This document shows, piece after piece, positions 17,967-26,627 of a stretch of 41,996 nt of DNA (positions are counted from its first letter, which is position 1; every line of letters starts with the position of its first letter). The position numbers were made by a program, and so were the translations under genes. The notes below the pieces were generated by a model. The model searched no databases. It saw only the letters and a list, made by a program, of their open reading frames with translations, and was not told the DNA's origin. Origin of the DNA: CAZNER01 sp964572065 (GTDB lineage: Bacteria; Patescibacteriota; Dojkabacteria; JAHIVN01); assembly GCA_964572065.1 (NCBI GenBank), contig CAZNER010000007.1, positions 1-41,996 on the forward strand, written 5' to 3'.

Positions 17967-18335
17967 ATTACTCCGGTTGATTGAAAATTATAATATAAAA
18001 ACTTCATAAGATACTAATTATATACCATATCATTTATCTTCATAATATTTACATCTGCGATAGTTCATTTCTGTTAAATCTTCTCTCTTTAAACACTTCT
18101 TATATCCTCATTTATTTAAAGAGAAAGATCTGGGACATAATCTCTTACCAATAACTTTAAAATTAAACTTAAAATCAAATAATTTAATCTTAGATAAATC
18201 ATTGTTATTATAACAATATATTGTATTTTGTTATACCAATGGAGGTCAATTATATGTTTCTTCATATATTGGATTATAAGCAATTCTCATTTAAATGTCA
18301 TATGAAAATCTGTATAATTAATAAATATCAATATC
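17967..18335. other. Intergenic region with a 15-base palindrome
   Basis: A 369-base gap between divergent genes. It holds a perfect palindrome, TTGTTAT-T-ATAACAA, at 18202-18216, possibly an operator for a dimeric regulator. A short reading frame with a consensus Shine-Dalgarno lies at its right end (18254-18343). No RNA gene was recognised. Confidence 0.4.
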
Positions 18336-18343
18336 ATGAATGA
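18254..18343 (+). CDS. Possible leader peptide (29 codons)
   Basis: An ATG eight bases after a perfect GGAGG (18241-18245) opens 29 codons. The TGA at 18341-18343 overlaps the ATG of the GNAT gene at 18336 (ATGAATGA). The strong ribosome site and the stop/start overlap suggest translational coupling to the GNAT gene. The peptide (MFLHILDYKQFSF start) matches nothing I know, and a chance frame cannot be excluded. Confidence 0.3.
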   Translation: MFLHILDYKQFSFKCHMKICIINKYQYHE

Positions 18344-18827
18344 TTTAAAACAAATACTTTCAATAGAACAAGAAACTTTTAGGAATGGAGGTGTAAATAA
18401 AAAAACTTTATTATCCATAGAAAAAGCTTTTAAGGAAGGACTTATCATTATTAAGGAAAAGGATAAGGTACTAGCATATCTGGGCTGGGAAAAACACAAA
18501 AAATATAAATTTCCTCCATATAATCATAATTGTTTAAAAACCCACGATAAAAATGGAAAACTCGCATATATCTCAATAATAACTGTAAGAGAAGAATATA
18601 GAAATCAAGGACTTGGAAGCAAACTTATCAAAATACTTGAAAAAATAGCACACATGCATAAGTGTACTAAGTTATACTGTCCTGTTAAGAAAAAACATCC
18701 ATATCTTGATAAATGAGTCTTACATTTGGGGGAGAAAAATGGATTTAAAATTACAGGTGAAGTTGATTGGGAGATAGAAAAAGGCAAACAAATTTCTAGT
18801 TTTGTATTTTCAAAAGAGTTAAATTGA
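18336..18827 (+). pseudogene. GNAT N-acetyltransferase interrupted by one in-frame UGA
   Basis: The frame runs 126 codons to a TGA at 18714-18716, then continues in the same frame for 36 sense codons to a second TGA at 18825. The first part holds the acetyl-CoA-binding motif A of GNAT enzymes (SIITVREEYRNQGLGSKLIK). The second part (LGEKNGFKITGEVDWEIEKG) is the normal C-terminal strand with the family's GF motif. The whole, about 163 residues, is a normal GNAT length. One base change, for example TGG to TGA, would explain it. Recent inactivation, a sequencing error and read-through are all possible. Substrate unknown. Confidence 0.7.
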
Positions 18828-18844
18828 GTAAGTTATAAATAAAT

Positions 18845-20095
18845 TTAATCTTCTAAATAAAAAACAAACCATCCATCAGTAAAACCCGGATCTAGATCTC
18901 TTGATCTATATTGCCCACTAGCAGTATATACCAAACGTTCTCCGCTTGAATTTACTATTGTTGAAGTCCCCATATTCAGATCACCTCCAAAAGCATTTAC
19001 AACTCCTATATTTTTTAAATAATCTAAAACCCCCTTCATCTCAACCTCAGGTGTTAATACTGTAATAATTATCCCCCCATCTGCCGTAATCCCATAAACA
19101 ACTGGAGGAGCATCTCTAACTTGGCTTGCAAAATATACATACAACATTTCCATCTCTCTTTCTCCTAATATAACATTACCCCTCTCATCTAAGATTTCCG
19201 GAATCTCTGTAGAATCACCTGGAATCCTAGCTACAATCTCTCCTTCAATAATCAAAGGAAGAGATGTCTGTGTAGCCCATTCCAGTTGGTCAACAGAAGG
19301 AATATCTGTCCTATCTCGAATAAAATCTATAACAACTTCACCAGTTGTTGTTTTCCATATTGTCATTGCATTATCTAAGAATTCTCCACTAACGAGTTTT
19401 CCTCCTACCTCTAGCTCATGCATTTTCCCATTTAGAAAAATTGGTAAATTAAAACGATTTCCACTACTTGCTTCTCGAGAGGCTTCATCATCAACTACTC
19501 CAACATATCTAGTAATCATAGTACTAGCCGATCCGATAAATAAATAATGCGTTCTTTCAGTTCCTGTATTTTCAAAAATTGTTGTATCAGGATTTCCTAC
19601 CTGTAAATTGGCATATAATCCCATCTTTGCAGCACTATCTTTACATATTCTCAACTGATGAAAAAGCATCTCTCCTTTTCTGTTCTTTGCTTCAAAGAGT
19701 TCTATTCCTGCTGCTACAGATTCTCTCATAGACTTATCTAAATCGATTTCAACTTTTCTAGTAAATCTTGCACTAACACAACCTTCCTGATCTCTATCCC
19801 AAACATATCTAAAAACATCAGGTGTATAAACGAAATCCTCTCTTTCAAATAACGAATTAAATCTTTCCTTACCCGCTTGAAGAAGTACTTCACCACAATA
19901 CCTTCCAAACCATTGAGTTGTTTTCATACGAGCATAAGCATGTCCTTCGGGAGTATTCATTAGCCAATTTACCTTTCTCCCTCCATAACTAACAGCTACT
20001 ATAATAGCTATACCTGAAAGAACTATAGCTGCTTTCTTTATAGCTTTCCTTCTCGATCTAAGCTTCTTTTCTTCTGGATCAGCTCTGATCTCCAT
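18845..20095 (-). CDS. Membrane-anchored protein with phosphodiester glycosidase-like C-terminus
   Basis: 416 aa. The charged N-terminus is followed by a transmembrane anchor (AAIVLSGIAIIVAVSYGG, about residues 22-40). The outer part is beta-rich. The last 100 residues (YGITADGGIIITVLTPE, then VVNAFGGDLNMGTSTIVN, then SRDLDPGFTDGWFVFYLE) resemble NAGPA/phosphodiester glycosidase domains, where a LDGGGSSTM-type loop sits at the active site; here it reads FGGDLNMGTSTI, so activity is uncertain. Family members remove sugar from phosphodiester-linked glycans or exopolysaccharide. It is divergent from the MEMO-like gene with 60 bases between. Confidence 0.5.
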   Translation of the reverse strand: MEIRADPEEKKLRSRRKAIKKAAIVLSGIAIIVAVSYGGRKVNWLMNTPEGHAYARMKTTQWFGRYCGEVLLQAGKERFNSLFEREDFVYTPDVFRYVWDRDQEGCVSARFTRKVEIDLDKSMRESVAAGIELFEAKNRKGEMLFHQLRICKDSAAKMGLYANLQVGNPDTTIFENTGTERTHYLFIGSASTMITRYVGVVDDEASREASSGNRFNLPIFLNGKMHELEVGGKLVSGEFLDNAMTIWKTTTGEVVIDFIRDRTDIPSVDQLEWATQTSLPLIIEGEIVARIPGDSTEIPEILDERGNVILGEREMEMLYVYFASQVRDAPPVVYGITADGGIIITVLTPEVEMKGVLDYLKNIGVVNAFGGDLNMGTSTIVNSSGERLVYTASGQYRSRDLDPGFTDGWFVFYLED

Positions 20096-20155
20096 AAAAT
20101 TTATGATATATTATGTAAGATATATTTGATAAATTTATTATATAATTAATAACTT

Positions 20156-20938
20156 ATGAATACTATACGACCTTCGGTTTTAGCAGGGACTTTCTACTCC
20201 TCTGATCCTGATCAATTAAAAAACCAGATTAATGAATTTTTAGAAAAAGCTAAAAAAATAAAAGGAATAAAAAATCCTAAAGCTGTAATAGTTCCTCATG
20301 CAGGATACCAATACTCGGCGCAAGTTGCAGTCCATGCTTATAAACAATTGATAAATAAAAATTTCAATAAAATATTTATAATTGGACCGTCTCATAGAGT
20401 ACTTTTTCAAGGTATTGCTCTTACTAATTTTACTGACTGGAAGACACCACTAGGAATAATTCAAGCTTCAAAATTATGGAAAGAAATCCAAAATGAATCA
20501 TCCTTTTCTGTTCTTAATGAGATTCATACTTTTGAACACAGCATAGAAGTTCAATTACCCTTCTTACAAACTATTCTAAAAAAATTTACAATAATTCCTC
20601 TTATAACTGGTAGAATACAAAATCATAAAGAAATAGCTGGCACAATAATTAATTATCTGGATGAGAATTCATTATTAGTTATCAGTACTGATCTAAGCCA
20701 TTATCTTTCTTATAAACAAGCTCAAAAAATTGATAATAAAACAAATAAACAAATACTAAATTTAGATACAGAAATAGACCATGAACAAGCCTGCGGAGCA
20801 GATGGAGTTATAATCTCAATCGAAATAGCAAAATTATTAAAATGGAAGGTAAAATTATTGGATTACAAAAACTCCGGCGATACAGCTTATGATAAATCAA
20901 AAGTTGTGGGCTACAGCTCATTTATTTTTTATAAATAG
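20156..20938 (+). CDS. amrB: AmmeMemoRadiSam system protein B (MEMO1 family)
   Basis: 260 aa single-domain protein of the MEMO family, related in fold to extradiol dioxygenases. Signatures are SVLAGTFYSSDPDQL at the start, the histidine motifs VPHAGYQYSAQVA and IGPSHRVLFQG, then HTFEHSIEVQLPFLQ, STDLSHYLSY and CGADGVIISIE. The conserved histidines could bind iron, as reported for human MEMO1. In bacteria and archaea the gene travels with an AMMECR1 and a radical SAM gene; both are present here. The AMMECR1-like gene follows after three bases, so the pair is surely co-transcribed. Function unknown. Confidence 0.93.
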   Translation: MNTIRPSVLAGTFYSSDPDQLKNQINEFLEKAKKIKGIKNPKAVIVPHAGYQYSAQVAVHAYKQLINKNFNKIFIIGPSHRVLFQGIALTNFTDWKTPLGIIQASKLWKEIQNESSFSVLNEIHTFEHSIEVQLPFLQTILKKFTIIPLITGRIQNHKEIAGTIINYLDENSLLVISTDLSHYLSYKQAQKIDNKTNKQILNLDTEIDHEQACGADGVIISIEIAKLLKWKVKLLDYKNSGDTAYDKSKVVGYSSFIFYK

Positions 20939-20941
20939 TAG

Positions 20942-21508
20942 ATGAAGATATCAAAATTAGACAGAAAACAATTATTAAAACTCTCAAGATCGGCTCTTGA
21001 ACATATATTTAAAACAGGAAAAGAAATAGAAATAAAGGATTCGGACATTTCCAAAAAGTTAAAAGAAAAAAGAGCTACTTTTATAACATTAACAAAAAAT
21101 GGACAACTAAGAGGATGCATTGGAAAACTTCTCCCTAAAAAGAAACTATATCAAGATATAATTGAAAACACTTATTCAGCAGCTTTTAATGATCCTCGTT
21201 TCCCTCAGCTTAAAAAGCAGGAATTATCTAAAATTAAAATAGAAATTTCAGTTCTTGATAAGCCAAAAAAATTAAAATATAAAAATACAAAGGATTTAAT
21301 AAGAATTCTTGAAGAAGAAAAACCCGGTGTTATAATTCATTATGGGTTTTATTCTGCAACTTTTCTACCTCAGGTTTGGGAGGATTTAAAATCAGCCAAG
21401 GAATTTTTATCACACTTATGTCAGAAAGCTGGCTTATTAGGAAACACATGGAAACATAAAAAGCTTGAAATTCATTTATATAGAACAATTAAATTTAAGG
21501 AGAAATAA
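20942..21508 (+). CDS. amrA: AmmeMemoRadiSam system protein A (AMMECR1 family)
   Basis: 188 aa, standard AMMECR1 length. Family signatures: FITLTKNGQLRGCIGKLLP, AAFNDPRFPQLKKQEL, IEISVLDKPKKL, PGVIIHYGFYSATFLPQVWE and FLSHLCQKAGL. The invariant LRGCIG motif has its cysteine. AMMECR1 proteins are conserved from archaea to humans, and no reaction has been established. It is three bases behind the MEMO-like gene and 40 bases ahead of an Mth938-domain gene. Confidence 0.95.
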   Translation: MKISKLDRKQLLKLSRSALEHIFKTGKEIEIKDSDISKKLKEKRATFITLTKNGQLRGCIGKLLPKKKLYQDIIENTYSAAFNDPRFPQLKKQELSKIKIEISVLDKPKKLKYKNTKDLIRILEEEKPGVIIHYGFYSATFLPQVWEDLKSAKEFLSHLCQKAGLLGNTWKHKKLEIHLYRTIKFKEK

Positions 21509-21548
21509 TCCCTACTCGTCGCTTTCCTCTAACCACTAATAATTTAAT

Positions 21549-21914
21549 ATGAGAAACAAAATCAATAAAATACAATGGGGTAAAATATTCATAAAAGACC
21601 AACAATATCACGATATACTAATCTATAACAATAATATCGAAGAAAGAGATTATCCCAAACTTAAAAAGCTATTTGGCACCAGCCATAAAATTGGCAATTG
21701 GGAAACAGAAAAATTATTTCAAGGTAACCCAGAAGTAATAATAATCGGAAAAGGATTCTTCGGAGCAGTTGAAATATCAGATAGATTTAAGGCTAAAACT
21801 AAAGAAATTAAAATTGAATTGCTAATTCTAACATCTAAAAGAGCTGTAAAGAAATACAATAAATTAGTAAAAGAAGGAAAGAAAGTTAATGCTTTGATAC
21901 ATTCCACGTGTTAA
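21549..21914 (+). CDS. Mth938-domain (AAMDC family) protein
   Basis: 121 aa. The whole protein follows the Mth938-like (formerly DUF498) pattern: IQWGKIFIKDQQYHDILIY near the start, SHKIGNWETEKLF, PEVIIIGKGFFGAVEIS in the middle, and the closing motif ALIHSTC, the family's conserved HxTC end. Structures of relatives show a compact alpha/beta fold; one human relative is AAMDC. Function is not established. It follows the AMMECR1-like gene on the same strand, so this locus groups three proteins whose human relatives are all poorly understood. The short gap of 40 bases is compatible with one operon. Confidence 0.85.
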   Translation: MRNKINKIQWGKIFIKDQQYHDILIYNNNIEERDYPKLKKLFGTSHKIGNWETEKLFQGNPEVIIIGKGFFGAVEISDRFKAKTKEIKIELLILTSKRAVKKYNKLVKEGKKVNALIHSTC

Positions 21915-21966
21915 GATCTATGGCTGTCCGCCATTCGCTATTCGATTTATGCTTACCGCTTAATAA

Positions 21967-22863
21967 TTAATCTCTTTCAATAATTGCATATCTCCATTCA
22001 CCAAAAGAATCTTTTTTAAAATCAACATTCCAATTCACGAGGTTCTCTTCTACAAAAAACTTAATGTTAATTGGTTGATCTTCATATATCTCAAATAACA
22101 AAGTCCCATCCTCATTAAGCTTTTTCACAGACTGATAAATCAACTTTCTAACAATTTTTAATCCTTTATCTCCTCCATCTAAAGCCACCTCAGGTTCAAA
22201 ATCTCTAACAGAATGATCAAGTAACTTAATTTTTTCCTTGGGTATATATGGTGGATTTGAAACTATAATATCCATATCGTCTCTAATTCTTTCTAATAAA
22301 TTTGTTTTAATAAAATCCACTTTGATATTGTTATCTTCTTTGATTAAAACATCATAATTTTTTCTAGCCACCTTTAAAGCTTTCTTAGAAATATCTGTAA
22401 GAACAAATTCGAAAAAATACTTTTTATTAACTTCCTCATTAATTATCCTATTAATTAACGAGACACCAATACAGCCGCTTCCAGTTCCTACATCACAGAT
22501 TACCATCTTTTTTAAATCTTTATCCTCATTAATTTTCTTTTGAATTTCAATAAAAGCTAAATCAACTAAATCTTCAGTTTCAGGTCGTGGTATCAATACA
22601 TTTTTATTAACATAAAACGGCAAACTATAAAACTCTTTTGTATTAATCAAATATGCTACAGGAGATCCTTTTTTTCTTTTTAATACAAGTTCCTTAAATT
22701 TTTCGATTTCTCTCTGTTCAACTCTTTCATCCTTATTAACCAATAAATAAACACTATCCTTCCTAAGTACAAATAACAACAGTATCTCACAATCTAACTG
22801 GGGAGTCTTGGAAGAATCCTTTAATTTACTTACACCCTTTTCAATGAGTTCTTTAATAGTCAT
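21967..22863 (-). CDS. prmC: Release factor glutamine methyltransferase PrmC/HemK
   Basis: 298 aa. Methylates the glutamine of the GGQ motif in peptide chain release factors. It has an N-terminal helical domain for release-factor binding and a class I methyltransferase domain: PVAYLINTKEFYSLPFYV, LIPRPETEDLVDLA, the SAM-binding CDVGTGSGCIGVSL and the catalytic NPPY motif in IIVSNPPYIPKEK. Length and order are standard. prfA, the usual neighbour, is not adjacent. The gene converges with the Mth938-domain gene. Confidence 0.95.
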   Translation of the reverse strand: MTIKELIEKGVSKLKDSSKTPQLDCEILLLFVLRKDSVYLLVNKDERVEQREIEKFKELVLKRKKGSPVAYLINTKEFYSLPFYVNKNVLIPRPETEDLVDLAFIEIQKKINEDKDLKKMVICDVGTGSGCIGVSLINRIINEEVNKKYFFEFVLTDISKKALKVARKNYDVLIKEDNNIKVDFIKTNLLERIRDDMDIIVSNPPYIPKEKIKLLDHSVRDFEPEVALDGGDKGLKIVRKLIYQSVKKLNEDGTLLFEIYEDQPINIKFFVEENLVNWNVDFKKDSFGEWRYAIIERD

Positions 22864-22956
22864 TTTACTAATTTTACTATAAATCTAAGTCATTTTCGAG
22901 CCTTCAATGCAACATATAAAAACATTTCCTATTATATGGTCGTAAAAGTTTGGGGT

Positions 22957-23025
22957 CTGGGGAGTTTCACTTTGGGTAGAAATTTTAATTATCGGATGTT
23001 CTCTGAACAAACTGAAACTCCCCAG
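22957..23025. repeat. Inverted repeat, 13-bp perfect arms
   Basis: CTGGGGAGTTTCA (22957-22969) and its exact reverse complement (23013-23025) enclose 43 bases. The arms are much more GC-rich than the surroundings. No T-run follows on either strand, so this is unlikely to be a simple terminator. It could be a REP-like element or part of a structured RNA. Confidence 0.6.
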
Positions 23026-23033
23026 GACCTTTG

Positions 23034-23055
23034 GTTCTTTCGGTCACGAAAGAAC
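23034..23055. repeat. Short perfect hairpin, 9-bp stem and GTCA loop
   Basis: GTTCTTTCG, loop GTCA, CGAAAGAAC. It follows the larger inverted repeat by eight bases, and the two together look like one folded unit. Confidence 0.5.
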
Positions 23056-23388
23056 ATAAAAAGGGAATAAGTTTATAATATATATATCTACAAAAAAATT
23101 TTTGTAATTTAATAAAAAATATATTTCTCTATACTAAAACAGTGCACTTTCATCTCGCGCCACATACGATTTATGTGTCAGCTTCTCTACTAGCACTGCG
23201 GACCGTTTAAAATATATATAACTAGTAGACATTGAAAAAAAGTAGCAAACGAAGTTTGGAGTAGCAATCCCTAATATAAAACTTAATATCCTCTAGGCAT
23301 GTAAGCTATATTCAGCCCACATATATTTGTTTTTAAATAAATAAAAACTTATAATTTACTACTTCACTTTTTATATTAATATTCTACT

Positions 23389-23946
23389 ATGGCAAAGAAA
23401 AGTTCCAAAAACACAATCTTAATTATAATTATTATCCTAGCAGTTCTTTCATGCTGCTGTGTAACAACAGTAGGAGCAATAGGCGGTTACTACTATTATA
23501 AACAAAGAGAATCGGATCATGATACTGATAATTCACAAGACAAATATACTGATCAAGATGATGATAATAGTGATGATATTTCTGAATTAATTTATACTAA
23601 TGATGAATATAATTTTTCAATAGAACTTACAGAAGGATGGGAAGATTATATTGTTGAAGAAGATGAAGGTTCTTATTTCGACGACTATGTTGCAATCTTT
23701 GCCTTTATCTTGACAAGCAGTACTGAAGGAGAAATAACAATCTTTACTATAGATATATATACACATGACCAATGGGAGCCTTATGAAGATTATTATGAAA
23801 TATGGGGTAATACTTATATACTAGGCACTGATGATGATTATGTCTATACTTTTTCACATATGAATAATATCCTCCCTGATGACCTATCTAAAAAACAAAT
23901 ACTTTATAATTTAGACAATATTAGAAACAGTTTTGAATTTCTATAA
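23389..23946 (+). CDS. Membrane-anchored extracytoplasmic protein, acidic
   Basis: 185 aa. An N-terminal transmembrane segment (TILIIIIILAVLSCCCVTTV, about residues 8-32) contains three adjacent cysteines that could be lipidated or acylated; the lipobox is not canonical. A highly acidic linker (rich in D, about residues 42-66) leads to a globular domain starting YTNDEYNFSIELTEGWEDY, a pattern common in small surface domains that begin with a 'Y.fsf.yP..W'-like strand. No enzyme motif is seen. It precedes the ferredoxin oxidoreductase genes by 60 bases, but a role there is not evident. Confidence 0.6.
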   Translation: MAKKSSKNTILIIIIILAVLSCCCVTTVGAIGGYYYYKQRESDHDTDNSQDKYTDQDDDNSDDISELIYTNDEYNFSIELTEGWEDYIVEEDEGSYFDDYVAIFAFILTSSTEGEITIFTIDIYTHDQWEPYEDYYEIWGNTYILGTDDDYVYTFSHMNNILPDDLSKKQILYNLDNIRNSFEFL

Positions 23947-24009
23947 TAAATATCAGTAAAAATCTTTATTCTTCTTGATTTTTTTACTAATTTAAACTAT
24001 CCTTTGGTG

Positions 24010-25743
24010 ATGAAACAGGAAATATCTTTAAAATTTGCTGGAAGTGCAGGACAAGGAGTTAAAACCGCCGGGTATATAACTACAAAGGCATTAAAAAATC
24101 TCGGTTGGTGGACGTTTTCATATAGTGAATACCCATCACTGATTCGAGGTGGACACTCGATTTTCCAAATAAATCTTTCTGATGAGAAAATAAATTCTGT
24201 AACACAGAAAATAGATATACTAATTGCTCTAAATAGTGAATCTATCGATAAACATTATAAAGAAATAAATAAGAATGGAAACCTCTTATGTGATGATAAT
24301 TTTAAAATTACTGACGAGATAAATAAATACACCGCAGATAATAATATTAAAATAATTAGGCTAACTATAGATGAAATCGTAAAGAAAAATAAAGGACTCC
24401 CCGTTATGGGTAACTCAGTAGTAATAGGTGCGGTATGGGCTATACTAACTAATGAATATTCAATTATTGAAAGCAACACTAGAAAAATATTCAAGAAGAA
24501 ATCAAAAGATATCGAAGTAAACATAAATTGTACAAAGTGCGGTTTTGATTTTGTAAAATCCAACAATTTTTCAAAATACGATTTAAAACAAAAAGACAGC
24601 AAGAACAGAATTATCGGTACCGGAAATGAGACTGCAGGACTTTCAACATATGCTTCAGGATGCAGATTTTACTGCGCTTATCCAATGACTCCTTCAACTG
24701 GAATACTACATTATCTTTCGCAAAGAGCAGAAAAACTAGAAATTGTTGTAAAGCAGGCAGAAGATGAAATCACTGCTGTTCAAATGTCAATTGGCGGAAG
24801 CTTTGCAGGCACAAGATCAGCCTGCGGAACATCAGGAGGCGGGCTTGCTCTAATGACTGAAAGTTTATCATTAATTGGAATGACTGAAACTCCATTAGTG
24901 GTATTTGATTCGCAAAGACCTGGTCCTGCTACAGGAACTCCTACATGGACAGAACAAGGAGATTTATCATTTGTTGTTAATGCCGGACATGGAGATTTTC
25001 CTAAAATTGTAATTGCTCCGGGTGATATTGATGAAGTATTTGATTTAACATCTCTTGCATTTAATCTTGCAGATAAATACCAAACATTAGTAATTGTACT
25101 CTTAGATAAATATTTATCAGAAAGCTGGTATCAAACAGAGAAATTTGATAATTCAAGAATTAAAATTGAACGAGGGAAATTATTAGATAAAGCTGAATTA
25201 GAAAATAAAAATGATTTTAAGAGATATAAATTAACTGAATCCGGTATCTCTCCTAGATCCATACCTGGTTCAACAAATGGATTATTCTGTGCTAACAGTG
25301 ACGAACACGATGAATACGGATACTCTACAGAAGATCTCGATATGAGAAATGCCATGATGGAAAAAAGAATGAGGAAAATGATACAGATTAAAAAAGACAT
25401 CCCCGAACCAGAATTATATGGTCCAAAAGATGCTAAAAATACTATCATATGCTGGGGTTCACAGAAAGGTGTAATTGAAGATGCTATTAAAGAAATTAAT
25501 CAAGCACAAGTAAAGATTAATATGCTCCACTACTCTATTGTATATCCAGTTAAAGATGAAAAAATACAAAAAATAGCAAAATCAAACAATTTAATAGCAG
25601 TTGAGAATAATTACTCAGCACAATTTTCAAAATTACTAAAAAGTGAAACTGGCATTGATATTAAAACACATATCAATAAATATGACGGAACGCCATTTTT
25701 TAAAGACGAATTGATTGAACTTATTAATAAAAATATAAATTAG
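24010..25743 (+). CDS. korA: 2-oxoacid:ferredoxin oxidoreductase, fused gamma-alpha subunit
   Basis: 577 aa. The first 190 residues are the gamma domain (LKFAGSAGQGVKTAGYITTK, then PSLIRGGHSIFQI), and the rest is the alpha (pyrimidine-binding) domain (CAYPMTPSTGILHYLS, QAEDEITAVQMSIGGSFAGT, TPLVVFDSQRPGPATGTPT). With the next gene it forms a thiamine-diphosphate enzyme that oxidises a 2-oxoacid to acyl-CoA and reduces ferredoxin. The gamma-alpha fusion is typical of KorA-type enzymes; whether pyruvate, 2-oxoglutarate or branched oxoacids are used cannot be read from sequence. ATG at 24010 is chosen over TTG (24004) or GTG (24007) just upstream. Confidence 0.92.
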   Translation: MKQEISLKFAGSAGQGVKTAGYITTKALKNLGWWTFSYSEYPSLIRGGHSIFQINLSDEKINSVTQKIDILIALNSESIDKHYKEINKNGNLLCDDNFKITDEINKYTADNNIKIIRLTIDEIVKKNKGLPVMGNSVVIGAVWAILTNEYSIIESNTRKIFKKKSKDIEVNINCTKCGFDFVKSNNFSKYDLKQKDSKNRIIGTGNETAGLSTYASGCRFYCAYPMTPSTGILHYLSQRAEKLEIVVKQAEDEITAVQMSIGGSFAGTRSACGTSGGGLALMTESLSLIGMTETPLVVFDSQRPGPATGTPTWTEQGDLSFVVNAGHGDFPKIVIAPGDIDEVFDLTSLAFNLADKYQTLVIVLLDKYLSESWYQTEKFDNSRIKIERGKLLDKAELENKNDFKRYKLTESGISPRSIPGSTNGLFCANSDEHDEYGYSTEDLDMRNAMMEKRMRKMIQIKKDIPEPELYGPKDAKNTIICWGSQKGVIEDAIKEINQAQVKINMLHYSIVYPVKDEKIQKIAKSNNLIAVENNYSAQFSKLLKSETGIDIKTHINKYDGTPFFKDELIELINKNIN

Positions 25744-25760
25744 TTAAAAAAGAAAAACTA

Positions 25761-26627
25761 ATGTCAAAAAAAGAAGACTTTAATACAAAAATTGCTCCAA
25801 ATTGGTGCCCAGGATGCGGAAACTATTCTATATGGAGCAGTCTGAAGCAGGCATTTGTTGAACTTGATTTAGAACCTCATCAGATTATTATGACCTATGA
25901 TATCGGCTGCAGTGGAAATGGAGCTGATAAATTGAATACATATGCATTTAAATCATTACACGGCAGAACTATCCCAGTCGCAATAGGAGCAAAAATCGCA
26001 AATCCAAATATGACTGTAATTTCTACCGGAGGAGACGGCGGCATTTTTGAAGAAGGAATAAATCATCTTATATGGGCAGCACGAAGCAATTATGATATCA
26101 CAGTAATAATGCATAATAACCAAAGATTTGCCTTAACTACTGGGCAGCCGACAACTACAACAAAAAAGGGACAACCTGGCAAAACAGCCCCCTATGGTGT
26201 TGTGGAGAATCAACTTATTCCAGCTCAAATTGCACTTGTCTCACAAGCTTCCTTTGTTGCAAAAGGATTTGCTGGAGATATAACACAATTAGTAAAACTT
26301 ATAAAATCAGCAGTAAATCATAAAGGATTCTCATTTCTTGAAGTGCTTCAGCCTTGTGTTACTTTAAACAAAGTAAATACTTTTGAGTGGTTCAAGCAGA
26401 GAGTTTATAAACTCGAAGATAAGAAAAATTACGATCCATCTGATTGGAATAAAGCTTTTGATATAACAAAAGAATCTGATGAAAAAATAGCTACGGGTAT
26501 AATCTATCAAGACAAAGATTCAGTTCCTTATACCCAAAGACTTCCACATAGGAAAGACAAATCTTCAACTTTAGTAGAAGAAGTAAAAAAATATGGTATT
26601 GACGAGTTGATTAAAGAGTTTGAGTAG
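25761..26627 (+). CDS. korB: 2-oxoacid:ferredoxin oxidoreductase beta subunit
   Basis: 288 aa. Binds thiamine diphosphate through GGDGGIFEEGINHL and the downstream asparagines in IMHNNQRFALTTGQ. Cysteines for a 4Fe-4S cluster are C16 and C19 (NWCPGCGNYS), the one in DIGCSGNGA and one in LQPCVTLNKV. It lies 17 bases behind the gamma-alpha subunit in the same operon. A ferredoxin-like delta subunit is not encoded nearby, so electrons probably go to a free ferredoxin. The last 17 bases overlap the end of a convergent minus-strand gene. Confidence 0.94.
   Translation: MSKKEDFNTKIAPNWCPGCGNYSIWSSLKQAFVELDLEPHQIIMTYDIGCSGNGADKLNTYAFKSLHGRTIPVAIGAKIANPNMTVISTGGDGGIFEEGINHLIWAARSNYDITVIMHNNQRFALTTGQPTTTTKKGQPGKTAPYGVVENQLIPAQIALVSQASFVAKGFAGDITQLVKLIKSAVNHKGFSFLEVLQPCVTLNKVNTFEWFKQRVYKLEDKKNYDPSDWNKAFDITKESDEKIATGIIYQDKDSVPYTQRLPHRKDKSSTLVEEVKKYGIDELIKEFE

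Larger units (their letters stand above)
22864..23388. other. 525-base non-coding region with strong hairpins
   Basis: No reading frame of note. Structures seen: the 13-bp inverted repeat at 22957-23025, a nine-base stem with GTCA loop at 23034-23055, an A/T palindrome at 23089-23106 (TACAAAAA..TTTTTGTA) and a small stem CACATA/TATGTG at 23162-23178. The AGTAGCAA octamer occurs twice around 23240-23275. None matches tmRNA, RNase P, SRP or 6S features that I could identify. The divergent flanking genes need promoters here. Confidence 0.45.
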
